From contig CBDDLD010000004.1 in assembly GCA_965230605.1 (NCBI GenBank), positions 558,001 to 622,000 of the forward strand: a stretch of DNA of 64,000 nucleotides, in the 5' to 3' direction. The translations under genes were made by a program, and so were the position numbers. This document shows, one piece after another, positions 1-9,216 of this stretch. Source of the DNA: CBDDLD01 sp965230605 (GTDB lineage Bacteria; Bacteroidota; Bacteroidia; Flavobacteriales; Flavobacteriaceae). The notes under the pieces are model-generated. The model had not been told where the DNA came from. It was given only the letters and a program-made list of their open reading frames with translations, and made no database searches. The first letter of the stretch is position 1. Each line of letters begins with the position of its first letter.

Positions 1-1605
1 ATTGCATTTATTAGGTTTGATGAAACTAATGTCCCTGAATTTTCGATGGATGTTTACGGATCAGAACTATACCAAACACAGCAAGTTTTTAAGTATCCTA
101 AAGCAGGTGAAACAAATTCATTGGTGACATTGCACTTACATGATTTAAATTCGGAGAAAACGGAAGAGCTAAAGGTGTCTAAAGTCTACAACGACTTTTA
201 CATTCCAAGAATTAAATGGACCAACGAAGGGAATGTCTTGAGTGCTCAGTATATGAACAGACACCAGAACGAGTTAGACTTATGGATGATAGATACAGCT
301 AATAAAAGCGCGAAACTTGTATTAGCAGAAAAAGATAAAGCATACATAGAGGTCACATTTGATCTTACCTTTTTAAAAGACAATAGCTTTATTTGGACGA
401 GTGAAAAAGACGGTTACAATCATATTTACCATTATAAGAACAATGGAGAACTGATCAATCAGGTTACCAAAGGTAATTGGGAAATCACCAATTATTATGG
501 GTATAATGAAGACGCAAATACCATTTATTATCAATCGGTTGAAAATGGTTCTATTAATAGAGATGTGTTTTCTGTCAAACTAAACGGAAAAGGCAAAAAA
601 CGCCTTACAAAAACAGATGGGACCAATAGTGCTTCTTTTAGTGCGGATTTCTCATACTTTATTAATACGCATTCTAGCGCTACATCACCACCGGAATATA
701 CATTGAATGACTCTAAGAACGGAAACGTTGTTAAGAGTATTAAAGACAATGATAGGTTAGCGGATAAACTCACACAATATATTACTTCAAAGAAAGAGTT
801 CAGTACCATTAATGTTAATGGAAATGATCTGAACATGTGGATGATTAAACCGGCAAATTTTGACCCAAATAAAAAATATCCACTTTTCATGTACCAGTAT
901 TCAGGACCGGGCTCACAGTCTGTTGCAAACAGATGGAATGGCACTAATGATTATTGGTATCAAATGTTGGCCCAAGAAGGTTATGTTGTTGCTTGTGTTG
1001 ACGGCCGAGGTACAGGGTTAAAAGGTGCTGAATTTAAAAAAGTAACGCAAAACGAATTAGGGAAGTACGAAGTAGAAGACCAGATAGCTGCAGCAAAACA
1101 ATTAGGGCAACTGCCTTATATTGATGAAACTCGCATGGGTATTTGGGGATGGAGTTATGGAGGTTTTATGAGTAGTAATGCATTATTTAAAGGTAATGAT
1201 GTATTTACAATGGCTATTGCTGTTGCTCCGGTAACAAGTTGGAGGTTTTATGATACGATTTATACTGAGCGTTACATGACTACACCACAAGAAAATCCAA
1301 GCGGTTATGATGAGAACTCACCAATTAATCATGTAGATAAGTTGAAAGGAGATTTCTTATTAATTCACGGAACCGGAGATGATAATGTACATGTGCAAAA
1401 TACAATGCGCATGGTAGAGGCATTAATTCAGGCTGATAAGCAATTTGAATGGATGATATACCCGGATAAAAATCATGGCATCTATGGAGGGAATACGAGA
1501 TTGCATCTCTATAAAAAAATGACCAACTTCATCAATGAAACCTTAGGCGATAAAATACAGGAAGAGAAGGAGAAAGAGACCATGTCATCTAAGATTAAAG
1601 GATAA
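1..1605 (+). CDS. Dipeptidyl peptidase IV family serine protease (S9B), 5' end outside window
   Basis: The reading frame is open from base 1 (visible protein begins IAFIRFDETNVPEFSM, typical of the DPP IV beta-propeller), so the ATG at 46 is internal and the gene starts before the window. 534 residues are visible: the end of the propeller, then an alpha/beta-hydrolase domain. The triad is intact: Ser in GWSYGG (codon 1153-1155), Asp in HGTGDDNVH (1378-1380) and His in DKNHGI (1474-1476). Family role: removes X-Pro or X-Ala dipeptides from peptide N-termini, usually in the periplasm. The signal peptide cannot be seen. A POT transporter follows 22 nt downstream, suggesting that released dipeptides are imported. 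Family is certain; exact specificity is inferred. Confidence 0.95.
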   Translation: MAFIRFDETNVPEFSMDVYGSELYQTQQVFKYPKAGETNSLVTLHLHDLNSEKTEELKVSKVYNDFYIPRIKWTNEGNVLSAQYMNRHQNELDLWMIDTANKSAKLVLAEKDKAYIEVTFDLTFLKDNSFIWTSEKDGYNHIYHYKNNGELINQVTKGNWEITNYYGYNEDANTIYYQSVENGSINRDVFSVKLNGKGKKRLTKTDGTNSASFSADFSYFINTHSSATSPPEYTLNDSKNGNVVKSIKDNDRLADKLTQYITSKKEFSTINVNGNDLNMWMIKPANFDPNKKYPLFMYQYSGPGSQSVANRWNGTNDYWYQMLAQEGYVVACVDGRGTGLKGAEFKKVTQNELGKYEVEDQIAAAKQLGQLPYIDETRMGIWGWSYGGFMSSNALFKGNDVFTMAIAVAPVTSWRFYDTIYTERYMTTPQENPSGYDENSPINHVDKLKGDFLLIHGTGDDNVHVQNTMRMVEALIQADKQFEWMIYPDKNHGIYGGNTRLHLYKKMTNFINETLGDKIQEEKEKETMSSKIKG

Positions 1606-1627
1606 ATAACTAACTAATATAAAATTT

Positions 1628-3013
1628 ATGGCAGATTCAGGAACTATAAAACAAAAAGAACTTTTTGGGCATCCAGTAGGATTATATGTGCTCTTTTTTA
1701 CAGAAATGTGGGAACGTTTTTCCTATTATGGAATGAGAGCTATTTTGGTATTATATCTAGTAGCAGAAACACAAGGCTCAAATGCAGGGTTAGGATGGAC
1801 AAATGGAGAGGCACTTGCACTTTATGGGTGGTATACAATGTTAGTTTATGTTATGTCTATTCCTGGCGGATGGATTGCTGATAAATTTTTAGGGCAGAAA
1901 AAATCTGTACTTTATGGAGGTATATTACTAGTTGCAGGTCATAGTATTTTAGCAGTAGAACAAATGTGGGCTTTTTATTCAGGGCTAGGATTGATTATTT
2001 GTGGAGTAGGGATGCTTAAACCAAATATTTCTACTATGGTAGGCGGGTTATACAAGCAAGGAGATATAAGAAGAGATAAAGGATTTACTATTTTTTATAT
2101 TGGAATTAACATAGGTGCATTCTTGTCAAGTTTAATAGTAGGGTATGTAGGTGAAGTTCATGGATGGCATTATGGTTTTGGATTAGCAGGAATAGGAATG
2201 GCATTAGGTTTATTACAATACTTATTGGGCCAAAAACATTTAATGCATGTTGGGAATTTTTTAGGTGCATCAGAGAATATAGAAGAAAAAGAAGCAATGA
2301 AAAAACCACTTACCAAAATTGAGACTGATAGAATTGTAGTGCTGTTTATCTCATTCTTATTAGTAATTGTATTTTGGGGGGCTTTTGAACAAGCCGGTGG
2401 ATTAATGAATATATATGCTAAAGAAAATACGAATAGGATGCTAATGGGCTGGGAAGTACCTGCTTCATGGTTTCAGTCTTTAAACGCAATGTTTATTATT
2501 TTCCTTGGTACTTCAGTAGCTGCTTATTGGGCTATGCGTAAATTAAAAGGTAAAGTATCTACCTCTCTATTTAAAATGATTTTAGGTCTTATAATAATGG
2601 GGACAGGGTTTTTCTTCATGTCTGCAGCATCAGCAGAATTTGAAAGTACAGGATCTTCCGCAATGTATTGGTTAGTTTTAGCCTATTTATTCCATACGGT
2701 TGGAGAACTTTGCATATCCCCAGTTGCATTATCCTATATAACTAAATTAGCTCCTTTAAAATATGCATCTTTAATGATGGGTGTTTATTTTGCGATGACC
2801 GGTTTTGGTAACAAATTAGCTGGTATACTTGGAGAATCTGCATCAAAGTTTGGTGAATTTACCATCTTTACAGGAATTGCTGCTTTCTGTGTAATATTTG
2901 GATTACTAGTATTAGTGTTTAGAAAGAAATTAGAAGCCTTAACTCATGGTGCTGAAGATAATGAACGCACAATGCATGAAGAAGCTGAAGGTTTCGAACT
3001 AGCTGATAATTAA
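1628..3013 (+). CDS. POT/PTR2-family proton-dependent oligopeptide transporter
   Basis: 461 residues with about 12 hydrophobic segments, the normal size for a bacterial POT carrier in the inner membrane. The proton-coupling ExxER motif is present in the first helix (E26-M27-W28-E29-R30 in FFTEMWERFSYYG), followed by the GGWIADKFLG loop and, in the second half, FHTVGELCISPVALSY, all family hallmarks. Function: proton-driven import of di- and tripeptides. It follows the DPP IV gene by 22 nt and is closed by a hairpin at 3020-3043, so the two are probably co-transcribed. The hydrophilic C-terminal tail is Glu/His rich. Substrate range cannot be read from the sequence. Confidence 0.95.
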   Translation: MADSGTIKQKELFGHPVGLYVLFFTEMWERFSYYGMRAILVLYLVAETQGSNAGLGWTNGEALALYGWYTMLVYVMSIPGGWIADKFLGQKKSVLYGGILLVAGHSILAVEQMWAFYSGLGLIICGVGMLKPNISTMVGGLYKQGDIRRDKGFTIFYIGINIGAFLSSLIVGYVGEVHGWHYGFGLAGIGMALGLLQYLLGQKHLMHVGNFLGASENIEEKEAMKKPLTKIETDRIVVLFISFLLVIVFWGAFEQAGGLMNIYAKENTNRMLMGWEVPASWFQSLNAMFIIFLGTSVAAYWAMRKLKGKVSTSLFKMILGLIIMGTGFFFMSAASAEFESTGSSAMYWLVLAYLFHTVGELCISPVALSYITKLAPLKYASLMMGVYFAMTGFGNKLAGILGESASKFGEFTIFTGIAAFCVIFGLLVLVFRKKLEALTHGAEDNERTMHEEAEGFELADN

Positions 3014-3019
3014 AAATAC

Positions 3020-3043
3020 AAAGCCCTCTTTTCTGAGGGCTTT
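3020..3043 (+). terminator. Intrinsic terminator after first POT gene
   Basis: Perfect 9-bp stem AAAGCCCTC / GAGGGCTTT around a 6-nt TTTTCT loop, 7 nt after the stop codon. The downstream T tract is short (TTTCC), so termination may be partial and allow read-through into the second POT gene. Confidence 0.7.
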
Positions 3044-3067
3044 CCTCTATAACTAAATTTTATACTT

Positions 3068-4882
3068 ATGAGTACAGAATCATCTACTGCAAAGTTTTTT
3101 GAAAACCCGGTATTGGGGCATCCTTCAGGATTATTTGTATTATTTTTTACCGAAATGTGGGAACGCTTTTCTTATTACGGAATGCGTGCTTTACTAGTTA
3201 TGTTTTTAACAGCATCATTAATGGATGATGGTTGGGGATGGCCTAGAGAACATGCTTTAGCCCTGTTTGGTACATATACTGGCTTGGTTTATTTGTCAAC
3301 GATGCTTGGAGGCTATTTTGCAGATAAGAAAATAGGATATAGATATGCAGTAGCCGTAGGTGCCTTGTTAATGACTTTGGGGCATGCTTGTATGGCAGTA
3401 GAAACTCAATTCTTTATATACTTAGGATTAACATTATTGGTTTTTGGAAGTGGGTTTTTTAAACCAAATATGACGTCTATAATATCAGAAATGTATAAGA
3501 ATCATTCCCAAAAGAAAGATGGCGCCTATACCATTTTCTATATGGGTGTTAATGCAGGGGCATTTTTAGGAATCTTATTATGTGGTTATCTAGGAGAAAA
3601 AGTAGGTTGGAGTATAGGTTTCGGCTTGGCTGGAATTTTCATGCTGTTTGGATTGTTACAGTTTTGGTTCTCTCAGAATATTTTTGGTAAGATTGGCCTT
3701 AAACCGACTGCAGAATCTAAATTAGAACAAGCGCAATCTGATACAGATAAACGTAACCCGTTCACTTCTTGGCAGCTAATTTTTATTGCATTGTCTAGTG
3801 TGATAGGGCTTTTATGGTTGATTAATTCACCCGCATCAAAAATCTCTGAAGGATCTTTTAATCTTTTTGATTTCAATCTTTTTGGGTTGGGCGGTAATGA
3901 TATTATGATACTATTAGCTTTAGCTTTATTTATAGTGCTTCTTGTATATAGATTGACCCAATATTCTAAAATTACTAGAGATAAAATGATTGCAGTTGCA
4001 TTTTTCTCTTTCTTGACCATTTTCTTTTGGGCAGTCTTTGAACAGTCTCCAGGGACTTTAACCATTTTTGCTAAGGATTATACTAATAGAGTCCTAACAG
4101 GGAATGCGAGTTTAACCTTCTTGATAGTAAATACCCTGGTTTCTATAGTGCCATTAGTTATTATTAATTGGGTACTTTACAAGTTATTCAAAAGAACATT
4201 CAAACAGTATGGTCTAGCTAATGTAATACTGTCCATAAGTTTTGTTTTGATATGGATTATTACTTTGTGGATGTTAACCAAAGAATGGTATTCTGCTGGA
4301 TTTTTAGAACTGTCTGATGGAACGCTAGACTTTTTAATGTTAGAAAAGAAAACTGAGCCTCTTACTGAGGTGCCAGCATCTTGGTTTGGAGTTTTAAATT
4401 CACTATTTATTATCACGTTAGCCCCATTATTCTCTAAAGTGTGGGAAAGCAAATATAACCCCACAGCTAATGTCAAGTTTGGTATAGGTATGGGGTTATT
4501 AGCATTAGGTATGGCATGTGTTGCTTTTGGAGCCTCTGGTATTTCTCCAGGCGCAAAAACAGCATCAGTGAGCATGATTTGGTTAATCTTGGTATACTTG
4601 TTCCATACCATGGGAGAATTATGTATTTCTCCGGTAGGTTTATCTTATGTAAGTAAGTTAGTGCCAGGTAGGATGATTGCCTTTATGTTTGGGGTATACT
4701 ATTTAGCCATTGCTATCGGAATGAAACTTGCTGGTATTTTTGGTGAAAATGTAGATAAAATAGCTGACGAAAAGGGTATAAGTTACTTTTTCTGGTTGTT
4801 AACAGCTGTGTCAGCAGTTTTAGCTGTATTTTCTGTAGCTATGCAACCAGTGATCAAAAAATTAATGCATGGTATCCGATAA
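3068..4882 (+). CDS. POT/PTR2-family oligopeptide transporter, long form
   Basis: 604 residues, a paralogue of the preceding carrier with the same ExxER motif (E29-M-W-E32-R33) and the same FHTMGELCISPVGLSY segment near the C-terminus. It is about 140 residues longer; the extra length lies in the middle and includes extra hydrophobic segments around residues 235-260 and 275-300 and a hydrophilic loop before the second carrier half, as in POT members with additional helices. Expected role is proton-coupled uptake of short peptides at the inner membrane. It lies 54 nt behind the first POT gene and ends at its own strong terminator. Two adjacent, diverged copies suggest different substrate ranges. 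Confidence 0.93.
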   Translation: MSTESSTAKFFENPVLGHPSGLFVLFFTEMWERFSYYGMRALLVMFLTASLMDDGWGWPREHALALFGTYTGLVYLSTMLGGYFADKKIGYRYAVAVGALLMTLGHACMAVETQFFIYLGLTLLVFGSGFFKPNMTSIISEMYKNHSQKKDGAYTIFYMGVNAGAFLGILLCGYLGEKVGWSIGFGLAGIFMLFGLLQFWFSQNIFGKIGLKPTAESKLEQAQSDTDKRNPFTSWQLIFIALSSVIGLLWLINSPASKISEGSFNLFDFNLFGLGGNDIMILLALALFIVLLVYRLTQYSKITRDKMIAVAFFSFLTIFFWAVFEQSPGTLTIFAKDYTNRVLTGNASLTFLIVNTLVSIVPLVIINWVLYKLFKRTFKQYGLANVILSISFVLIWIITLWMLTKEWYSAGFLELSDGTLDFLMLEKKTEPLTEVPASWFGVLNSLFIITLAPLFSKVWESKYNPTANVKFGIGMGLLALGMACVAFGASGISPGAKTASVSMIWLILVYLFHTMGELCISPVGLSYVSKLVPGRMIAFMFGVYYLAIAIGMKLAGIFGENVDKIADEKGISYFFWLLTAVSAVLAVFSVAMQPVIKKLMHGIR

Positions 4883-4906
4883 TCGGATAAAACGTTAAAA
4901 TAAACG

Positions 4907-4935
4907 CAAAATGCGCCTCTTAAGGCGCATTTTTT
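4907..4935 (+). terminator. Intrinsic terminator after second POT gene
   Basis: Stem AAATGCGCC / GGCGCATTT with a short TCTTAA loop followed by a T run, 25 nt after the stop codon. Textbook rho-independent terminator closing the peptide-transport genes. Confidence 0.85.
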
Positions 4936-4969
4936 GTAAGTTCGGTATATCAATTGCAACAAATCCAAT

Positions 4970-5524
4970 ATGATGAAAAAAATAGCCTTAATTATAGTAA
5001 TGCTAGCTTTTACACTACCAAATGTAATGGCGCAAGAGATCAATTGGGTCACTTTAGATGAAGCGTTAGCCCTTCAGAAGAAAAACCCAAAGAAGATAAT
5101 GATGGATGTATACACCAACTGGTGTGGGCCATGTAAAATGTTAGATAGAAACACCTTTCAGAATAAAGATGTAGCTGATTATGTTAACAAACACTATTAT
5201 GCCGTTAAGTTTAATGGCGAAGGTAATAGTAGTGTAACCTACAAGGATAAAACGTTTAAAAACCCTAGCTATGACCCTTCTAAAGCTAATAGAAGGAATA
5301 GTCCACACGAGCTTACCAGATACCTTAAAGTAAGAGCTTATCCTACAATAGTATTCTTTGATGAAGAAGCAAATTTCATCACGCCTGTAACGGGTTATAA
5401 AAAACCACAAGATTTGGAGCTATATCTAAAGCTTTTTACGTCTAATGCCTATAAAGATATGAAGACGCAAGAAGACTTTAATAAATACTATAAAGCATTT
5501 AAACCAGAGTTTAAAGTAAAATAA
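4970..5524 (+). CDS. Secreted thioredoxin-fold protein
   Basis: 184 residues with an N-terminal signal peptide (hydrophobic stretch ending near NVMAQ, residues 17-22) and a thioredoxin-like domain with the redox motif W51-C52-G53-P54-C55. The fold continues through the cis-Pro region (VRAYPTIVFFDEE). It resembles the periplasmic thioredoxin_7/DsbD-gamma-like proteins of Bacteroidota, probably reducing or isomerising disulfides outside the cytoplasm. It is a separate unit: a terminator precedes it and another lies just behind it inside the 3' end of comEC. The ATGATG start leaves one residue of ambiguity. Confidence 0.85.
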   Translation: MMKKIALIIVMLAFTLPNVMAQEINWVTLDEALALQKKNPKKIMMDVYTNWCGPCKMLDRNTFQNKDVADYVNKHYYAVKFNGEGNSSVTYKDKTFKNPSYDPSKANRRNSPHELTRYLKVRAYPTIVFFDEEANFITPVTGYKKPQDLELYLKLFTSNAYKDMKTQEDFNKYYKAFKPEFKVK

Positions 5525-5533
5525 ACTTAGGTT

Positions 5534-7564
5534 TTATTTCAAAATAAAAGCGCCCTTTTCATAAGTACTATGAAAAGGGATTTTTTTTGTTTGGCAGGTT
5601 ATTTTCCACCGATCGACATAGGATTTGTAATTGCTACCATCTGCAATAATACATTTTGGGACTATAGAGTCAATCAATCTATTCAAATTGACTTTTGGAG
5701 ATCCTGATAGTAGTACATAACTTGGTCTAAACTCTTCCAAATTATATACTCCTAAACTATCGATGATCAGTATGTATTCATTATCAAAAGCGTAGATAGA
5801 TTGTATAGTATCTGATTGAACAGTTTTAACAAAAGTACCTGTGGTATAATTTTTTACAGTTTGTCCAATTATCGAATCATTTTTTATGTCATGGGAAATA
5901 TGAAGCGAATCGCCATACTTTTCTCCAATTAGAGAATACCTGTTCTTATGGAATATGATGAACTCACTGTGCCTTGAACTGTAATTAGTATAAAGCATAA
6001 CCAATGATAACAAGAAAATGCTGATTAGTATTGATAAAATGGCTCTGAAAGTTTTATTGTAATACCAATTGATAATAGTTAGTACTATCAGATAAATAAA
6101 AATGAGATGGAGGTGGGAAAAGGAAATGTCTTTAAATATAAAACGGTCAAACTGAGCAACCCATTCAATAAAGTTGTTTAAGGTTGTGATGAGAGATTCA
6201 TAAATGTTTAGCAATAACTTTGGAAGACAACCTATAGAAGCAAATACAATAACAAAAATACCATAACCTATGAGTATCCCCAGAATTGGGATGATAATAA
6301 GATTAGATAATAAGAAAAGACCAGGGAATTGATGAAAATAATATAAGCTAATAGGAAAAACACCTATTTGTGCTGCAATTGTTACGGTAGTAATCTCCCA
6401 CAACTTATTAATAACGAGAAATTTTGAATGCCATATTTGAAATAGTATAGGCTGAATAGTAACTATAGCAATTACTGCTAAATAACTCATTTGAAAGCCA
6501 ATGTCAAATAACGAATTAGGTTTAAAAAGTAGTATGAAAAAAGCGGAAACAGCAATGGTATTATAGATGTTAGTAGAGCGTTTTAAATGCATGGCAATGG
6601 CGATAATACTGAACATGCTCACAGCTCTTGTGACTGAAGGGGATAATCCAGTAATAAAAGCATAGCTCCAAAGTAAGAGAACCAGAATAATGGCTTTTAT
6701 GACCTTTCCATGTTTTAGGTATATAATTGGCTTCAGCAAAACATTAAACAACATAAGTATAATACCAACATGTAAACCGGAAACAGCAAGAATATGGATA
6801 ACTCCGGCATTAACATAGTCATTATAGGTGTCTTTACTTATGTCGTGCCTTTGGCCAAGAATTAAGGCATTGGTAATGGAGCGCGCTTCATCATTCATGT
6901 TCAAATCGGTCAACCTTTTGTTGATATGCAACCGCAATCTATCAGCTAGACCATGAATGCTAGATACATCACTTTTTGCTAGAATATATTCCTTGTCAGT
7001 AATGAATGCCTGATGATAGACATACTTATGGTTTAGATACTTGTTATAGTTAAATTCAAATGGGTTTTTGGGACTTGAGATGGTTTTTATTTGAGTCAAA
7101 GTATGTATGCTGTCATCAATATTAAGAATAGGTGACGTACTATCTTTCTTAATGTGTATTAGTAACCGGCCATTTAATGCAGTGTTATTAATTGAAATGA
7201 TATCCACTATATATCTATTATTATAACGATTTGGCTTTAAACGTTCTTTAATTCTTAAAGTCATTAAAGAGTTGCTGTCTTTTGCAAACTCACGATGCGA
7301 ATAGTGATTGCTGTCAGCTTTAGGATTGCTTAAATGATACCGTAAGGCCCCAATAAGCAGCATAACTAACAATGCCATGATCCCAAAAATTGAAGACTTT
7401 GTTTTTTTTATTCTTGAATACAGTAAAGAAACTAAAAGAAGAATGCTACTTACAAATAGTAAAATTTGTAAAACCAAATATGGTATCTGATAGGAATATG
7501 CAATATATATACCTATCATAATACATAAAGTAAACTTTATGATAACGAAATGGGGTAACTTCAC
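5534..7564 (-). CDS. comEC: ComEC/Rec2-family competence membrane protein
   Basis: 676 residues. A hydrophobic N-terminus (about three helices) is followed by a soluble DUF4131-like segment (roughly 90-200) and the polytopic Competence domain, with the hallmark HILAVSGLHVG at 257-267. The C-terminal portion (about 545-676) is soluble but lacks a recognisable zinc-binding HxHxDH metallo-beta-lactamase motif, unlike long ComEC proteins. Family role: channel moving single-stranded DNA across the inner membrane during transformation. It is the last gene of the surE-lpxB operon, 21 nt behind the NlpC/P60 gene. Whether this organism is competent cannot be judged here. Confidence 0.9.
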   Translation of the reverse strand: MKLPHFVIIKFTLCIMIGIYIAYSYQIPYLVLQILLFVSSILLLVSLLYSRIKKTKSSIFGIMALLVMLLIGALRYHLSNPKADSNHYSHREFAKDSNSLMTLRIKERLKPNRYNNRYIVDIISINNTALNGRLLIHIKKDSTSPILNIDDSIHTLTQIKTISSPKNPFEFNYNKYLNHKYVYHQAFITDKEYILAKSDVSSIHGLADRLRLHINKRLTDLNMNDEARSITNALILGQRHDISKDTYNDYVNAGVIHILAVSGLHVGIILMLFNVLLKPIIYLKHGKVIKAIILVLLLWSYAFITGLSPSVTRAVSMFSIIAIAMHLKRSTNIYNTIAVSAFFILLFKPNSLFDIGFQMSYLAVIAIVTIQPILFQIWHSKFLVINKLWEITTVTIAAQIGVFPISLYYFHQFPGLFLLSNLIIIPILGILIGYGIFVIVFASIGCLPKLLLNIYESLITTLNNFIEWVAQFDRFIFKDISFSHLHLIFIYLIVLTIINWYYNKTFRAILSILISIFLLSLVMLYTNYSSRHSEFIIFHKNRYSLIGEKYGDSLHISHDIKNDSIIGQTVKNYTTGTFVKTVQSDTIQSIYAFDNEYILIIDSLGVYNLEEFRPSYVLLSGSPKVNLNRLIDSIVPKCIIADGSNYKSYVDRWKITCQTKKIPFHSTYEKGAFILK
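5553..5588 (+). terminator. Terminator embedded in the 3' end of convergent comEC
   Basis: Perfect 11-bp stem CCCTTTTCATA / TATGAAAAGGG with a 5-nt loop, followed by a run of eight or more T. It lies 29 nt behind the thioredoxin gene and wholly within the last codons of the convergent comEC reading frame, so the same bases serve as coding sequence on the other strand. Confidence 0.85.
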
Positions 7565-7585
7565 TAAATAAAGTTACGAAAATTC

Positions 7586-8095
7586 TTACAAAATGCGTCG
7601 TGCTTGTACAAAAGCAAAATACCAGTAGCGTTCTGCTAAAGAAGAGACAATAACACCCTTGCTGGTAGAGGCATGAATAAATTCGACATAACCGGTACGC
7701 GTGCCGGTCACAATACCAACATGATTGACCTTTCTGCTATTTTTTCTTGTAGCAAAGAAGACCAAATCACCAACTTCAACTTCTTTGAGATCTATCCAGT
7801 TTCCAGTTGTAGATAGGGCAGAAGTAGTTCTGGGTAAACTAACATCGTTGGCTTTGAAAGCTTCATGTACCAATCCAGAGCAATCCATACCTCTTTTGGT
7901 ATTACCTCCATATTTATATTTAACACCTTCAAAAGTTTTAGCGTGCTTTACAACAGCATCAGCAGTTTTATTAACGGTTTTTGATGTAGATGTACGTGTA
8001 GTCTTAGGTGTTTTAGGAGTGTTGACTTTAGACTTTGAAGATTTACAGCTGGTGAAGCTTAAAGTTAGTAAGGCAAAAAGTAGAATATATCGCAT
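7586..8095 (-). CDS. NlpC/P60 (C40) peptidoglycan endopeptidase lipoprotein
   Basis: I place the start at 8095, not at the longer in-frame start at 8164, because this gives a good lipoprotein signal (MRYILLFALLTLSFTSC, Cys17 at the lipobox) and avoids overlap with lpxB. The 169-residue product has a basic Thr/Lys/Ser linker and an NlpC/P60 domain with catalytic Cys72 (DCSG), His125 (VNHVG) and a third polar residue at His141 (FIHAS). Such enzymes cut stem peptides of the cell wall (gamma-D-Glu to diamino acid bond). It sits between lpxB and comEC in one operon, 7 nt behind lpxB. Confidence 0.9.
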   Translation of the reverse strand: MRYILLFALLTLSFTSCKSSKSKVNTPKTPKTTRTSTSKTVNKTADAVVKHAKTFEGVKYKYGGNTKRGMDCSGLVHEAFKANDVSLPRTTSALSTTGNWIDLKEVEVGDLVFFATRKNSRKVNHVGIVTGTRTGYVEFIHASTSKGVIVSSLAERYWYFAFVQARRIL

Positions 8096-8102
8096 AGGCA
8101 GG

Positions 8103-9215
8103 TTAAGAAATGAGATTTTTGTATATATGTTTTGCGGCATTTTCACTAGCACCTTTACCACCAAGCTTTTCTTCTAATTCATAATAATCTAAAAACAGTT
8201 TTTCACGGTTTTCAGGATTTAGAATAGTTTCAAACTCAGATTTTAATTTAGAAGTGTTAAGGTCACTCTGGATGAGCTCAGTGACCACCTCTTTATCCAT
8301 AATTAAGTTCACTAAAGATATAAATTTCAAAGTGATAATGCGCTTGGCTATATAATAGGATATAGGGCTTGCTTTATAGCAAACCACCTGAGGCACCTTA
8401 AATAAAGCCGTCTCCAACGTAGCTGTTCCTGAGGTTACAAGGGCAGCGGTTGAGAGGTTTAAAAGATCGTAGGTCTTATTAGAAATAAAAGCCACATTCT
8501 TTTTATTGATGAAAGGCTCATAAAAGCTGTAGTCTTGACTTGGAGCTCCGGCAATGACGAACTGATAATCATCATAATCATCAACAATACTCAGCATGAC
8601 GCTTAGCATTTTTTTAATCTCTTGTTTCCTGCTTCCGGGAAGTAAAGCTATAATAGGCTTATCTCCAAGGTTATGCTCCGCTCTAAAAGAGGTTTCGTCA
8701 CTATAATCGGTTTCAGAAATAGCATCAATCAGTGGATGCCCAACAAAAGTTACATTATAATCATAGGTTTTGTAGAATGCCTTTTCAAAAGGGAGAATCA
8801 CATACATATGATCGATATCTCGCTTAATTTTTTCGACACGGCCAGCTCTCGATGCCCAAACCTGGGGAGATATATAATAATTAGTTCTGTAACCATTAGC
8901 TTTAGCCCATTTAGCTACAGGTAAGTTGAAGCCAGAGTTGTCTATAAAAATGATAACATTGGGTTGAAACTGAACAATGTCTTTTTTACAGAATTTTAGC
9001 ATGCCGAGGATCTTACGAAGATTCATAATAACCTCAATAAAGCCCATAAAAGAACGCTCTTTGTAGTGTTTTACAAGTGTGCCTCCTACATTACGCATAA
9101 GATCACCACCCCAAAATCTGAATTCAGCATGTTTATCTTCATTAATCAATGCCTTCATCAAATTAGAACCATGTAGATCACCGGATGCCTCTCCTGCTAT
9201 GATGTAGTATTTCAT
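8103..9215 (-). CDS. lpxB: Lipid-A-disaccharide synthase
   Basis: 370 residues, normal for LpxB, a GT-B glycosyltransferase at the inner face of the cytoplasmic membrane. It joins UDP-2,3-diacylglucosamine and lipid X into the lipid A disaccharide. Visible hallmarks: GEASGDLHG at residues 8-16, FIDNSGFNLPVAKWAK, the FVGHPLID and LLPGSRKQEI segments, and the nucleotide-site TSGTATLETAL. It starts 1 nt after the small membrane protein gene and ends 7 nt before the NlpC/P60 gene, inside the surE operon. Confidence 0.97.
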   Translation of the reverse strand: MKYYIIAGEASGDLHGSNLMKALINEDKHAEFRFWGGDLMRNVGGTLVKHYKERSFMGFIEVIMNLRKILGMLKFCKKDIVQFQPNVIIFIDNSGFNLPVAKWAKANGYRTNYYISPQVWASRAGRVEKIKRDIDHMYVILPFEKAFYKTYDYNVTFVGHPLIDAISETDYSDETSFRAEHNLGDKPIIALLPGSRKQEIKKMLSVMLSIVDDYDDYQFVIAGAPSQDYSFYEPFINKKNVAFISNKTYDLLNLSTAALVTSGTATLETALFKVPQVVCYKASPISYYIAKRIITLKFISLVNLIMDKEVVTELIQSDLNTSKLKSEFETILNPENREKLFLDYYELEEKLGGKGASENAAKHIYKNLIS

Positions 9216-9216
9216 T

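Noticed and set aside
46..1605. ATG at 46 as the start of the DPP IV gene
   Set aside because: The frame is open from base 1 with typical DPP IV sequence before the ATG, so the gene is truncated by the window edge.
8096..8164. Upstream extension of the NlpC/P60 gene
   Set aside because: It would overlap lpxB by over 60 nt and bury the lipoprotein signal that starts at 8095.
7725..8177. Plus-strand 150-codon frame opposite the NlpC/P60 gene
   Set aside because: It is antisense to a gene with intact lipobox and catalytic residues and has no recognisable protein features.
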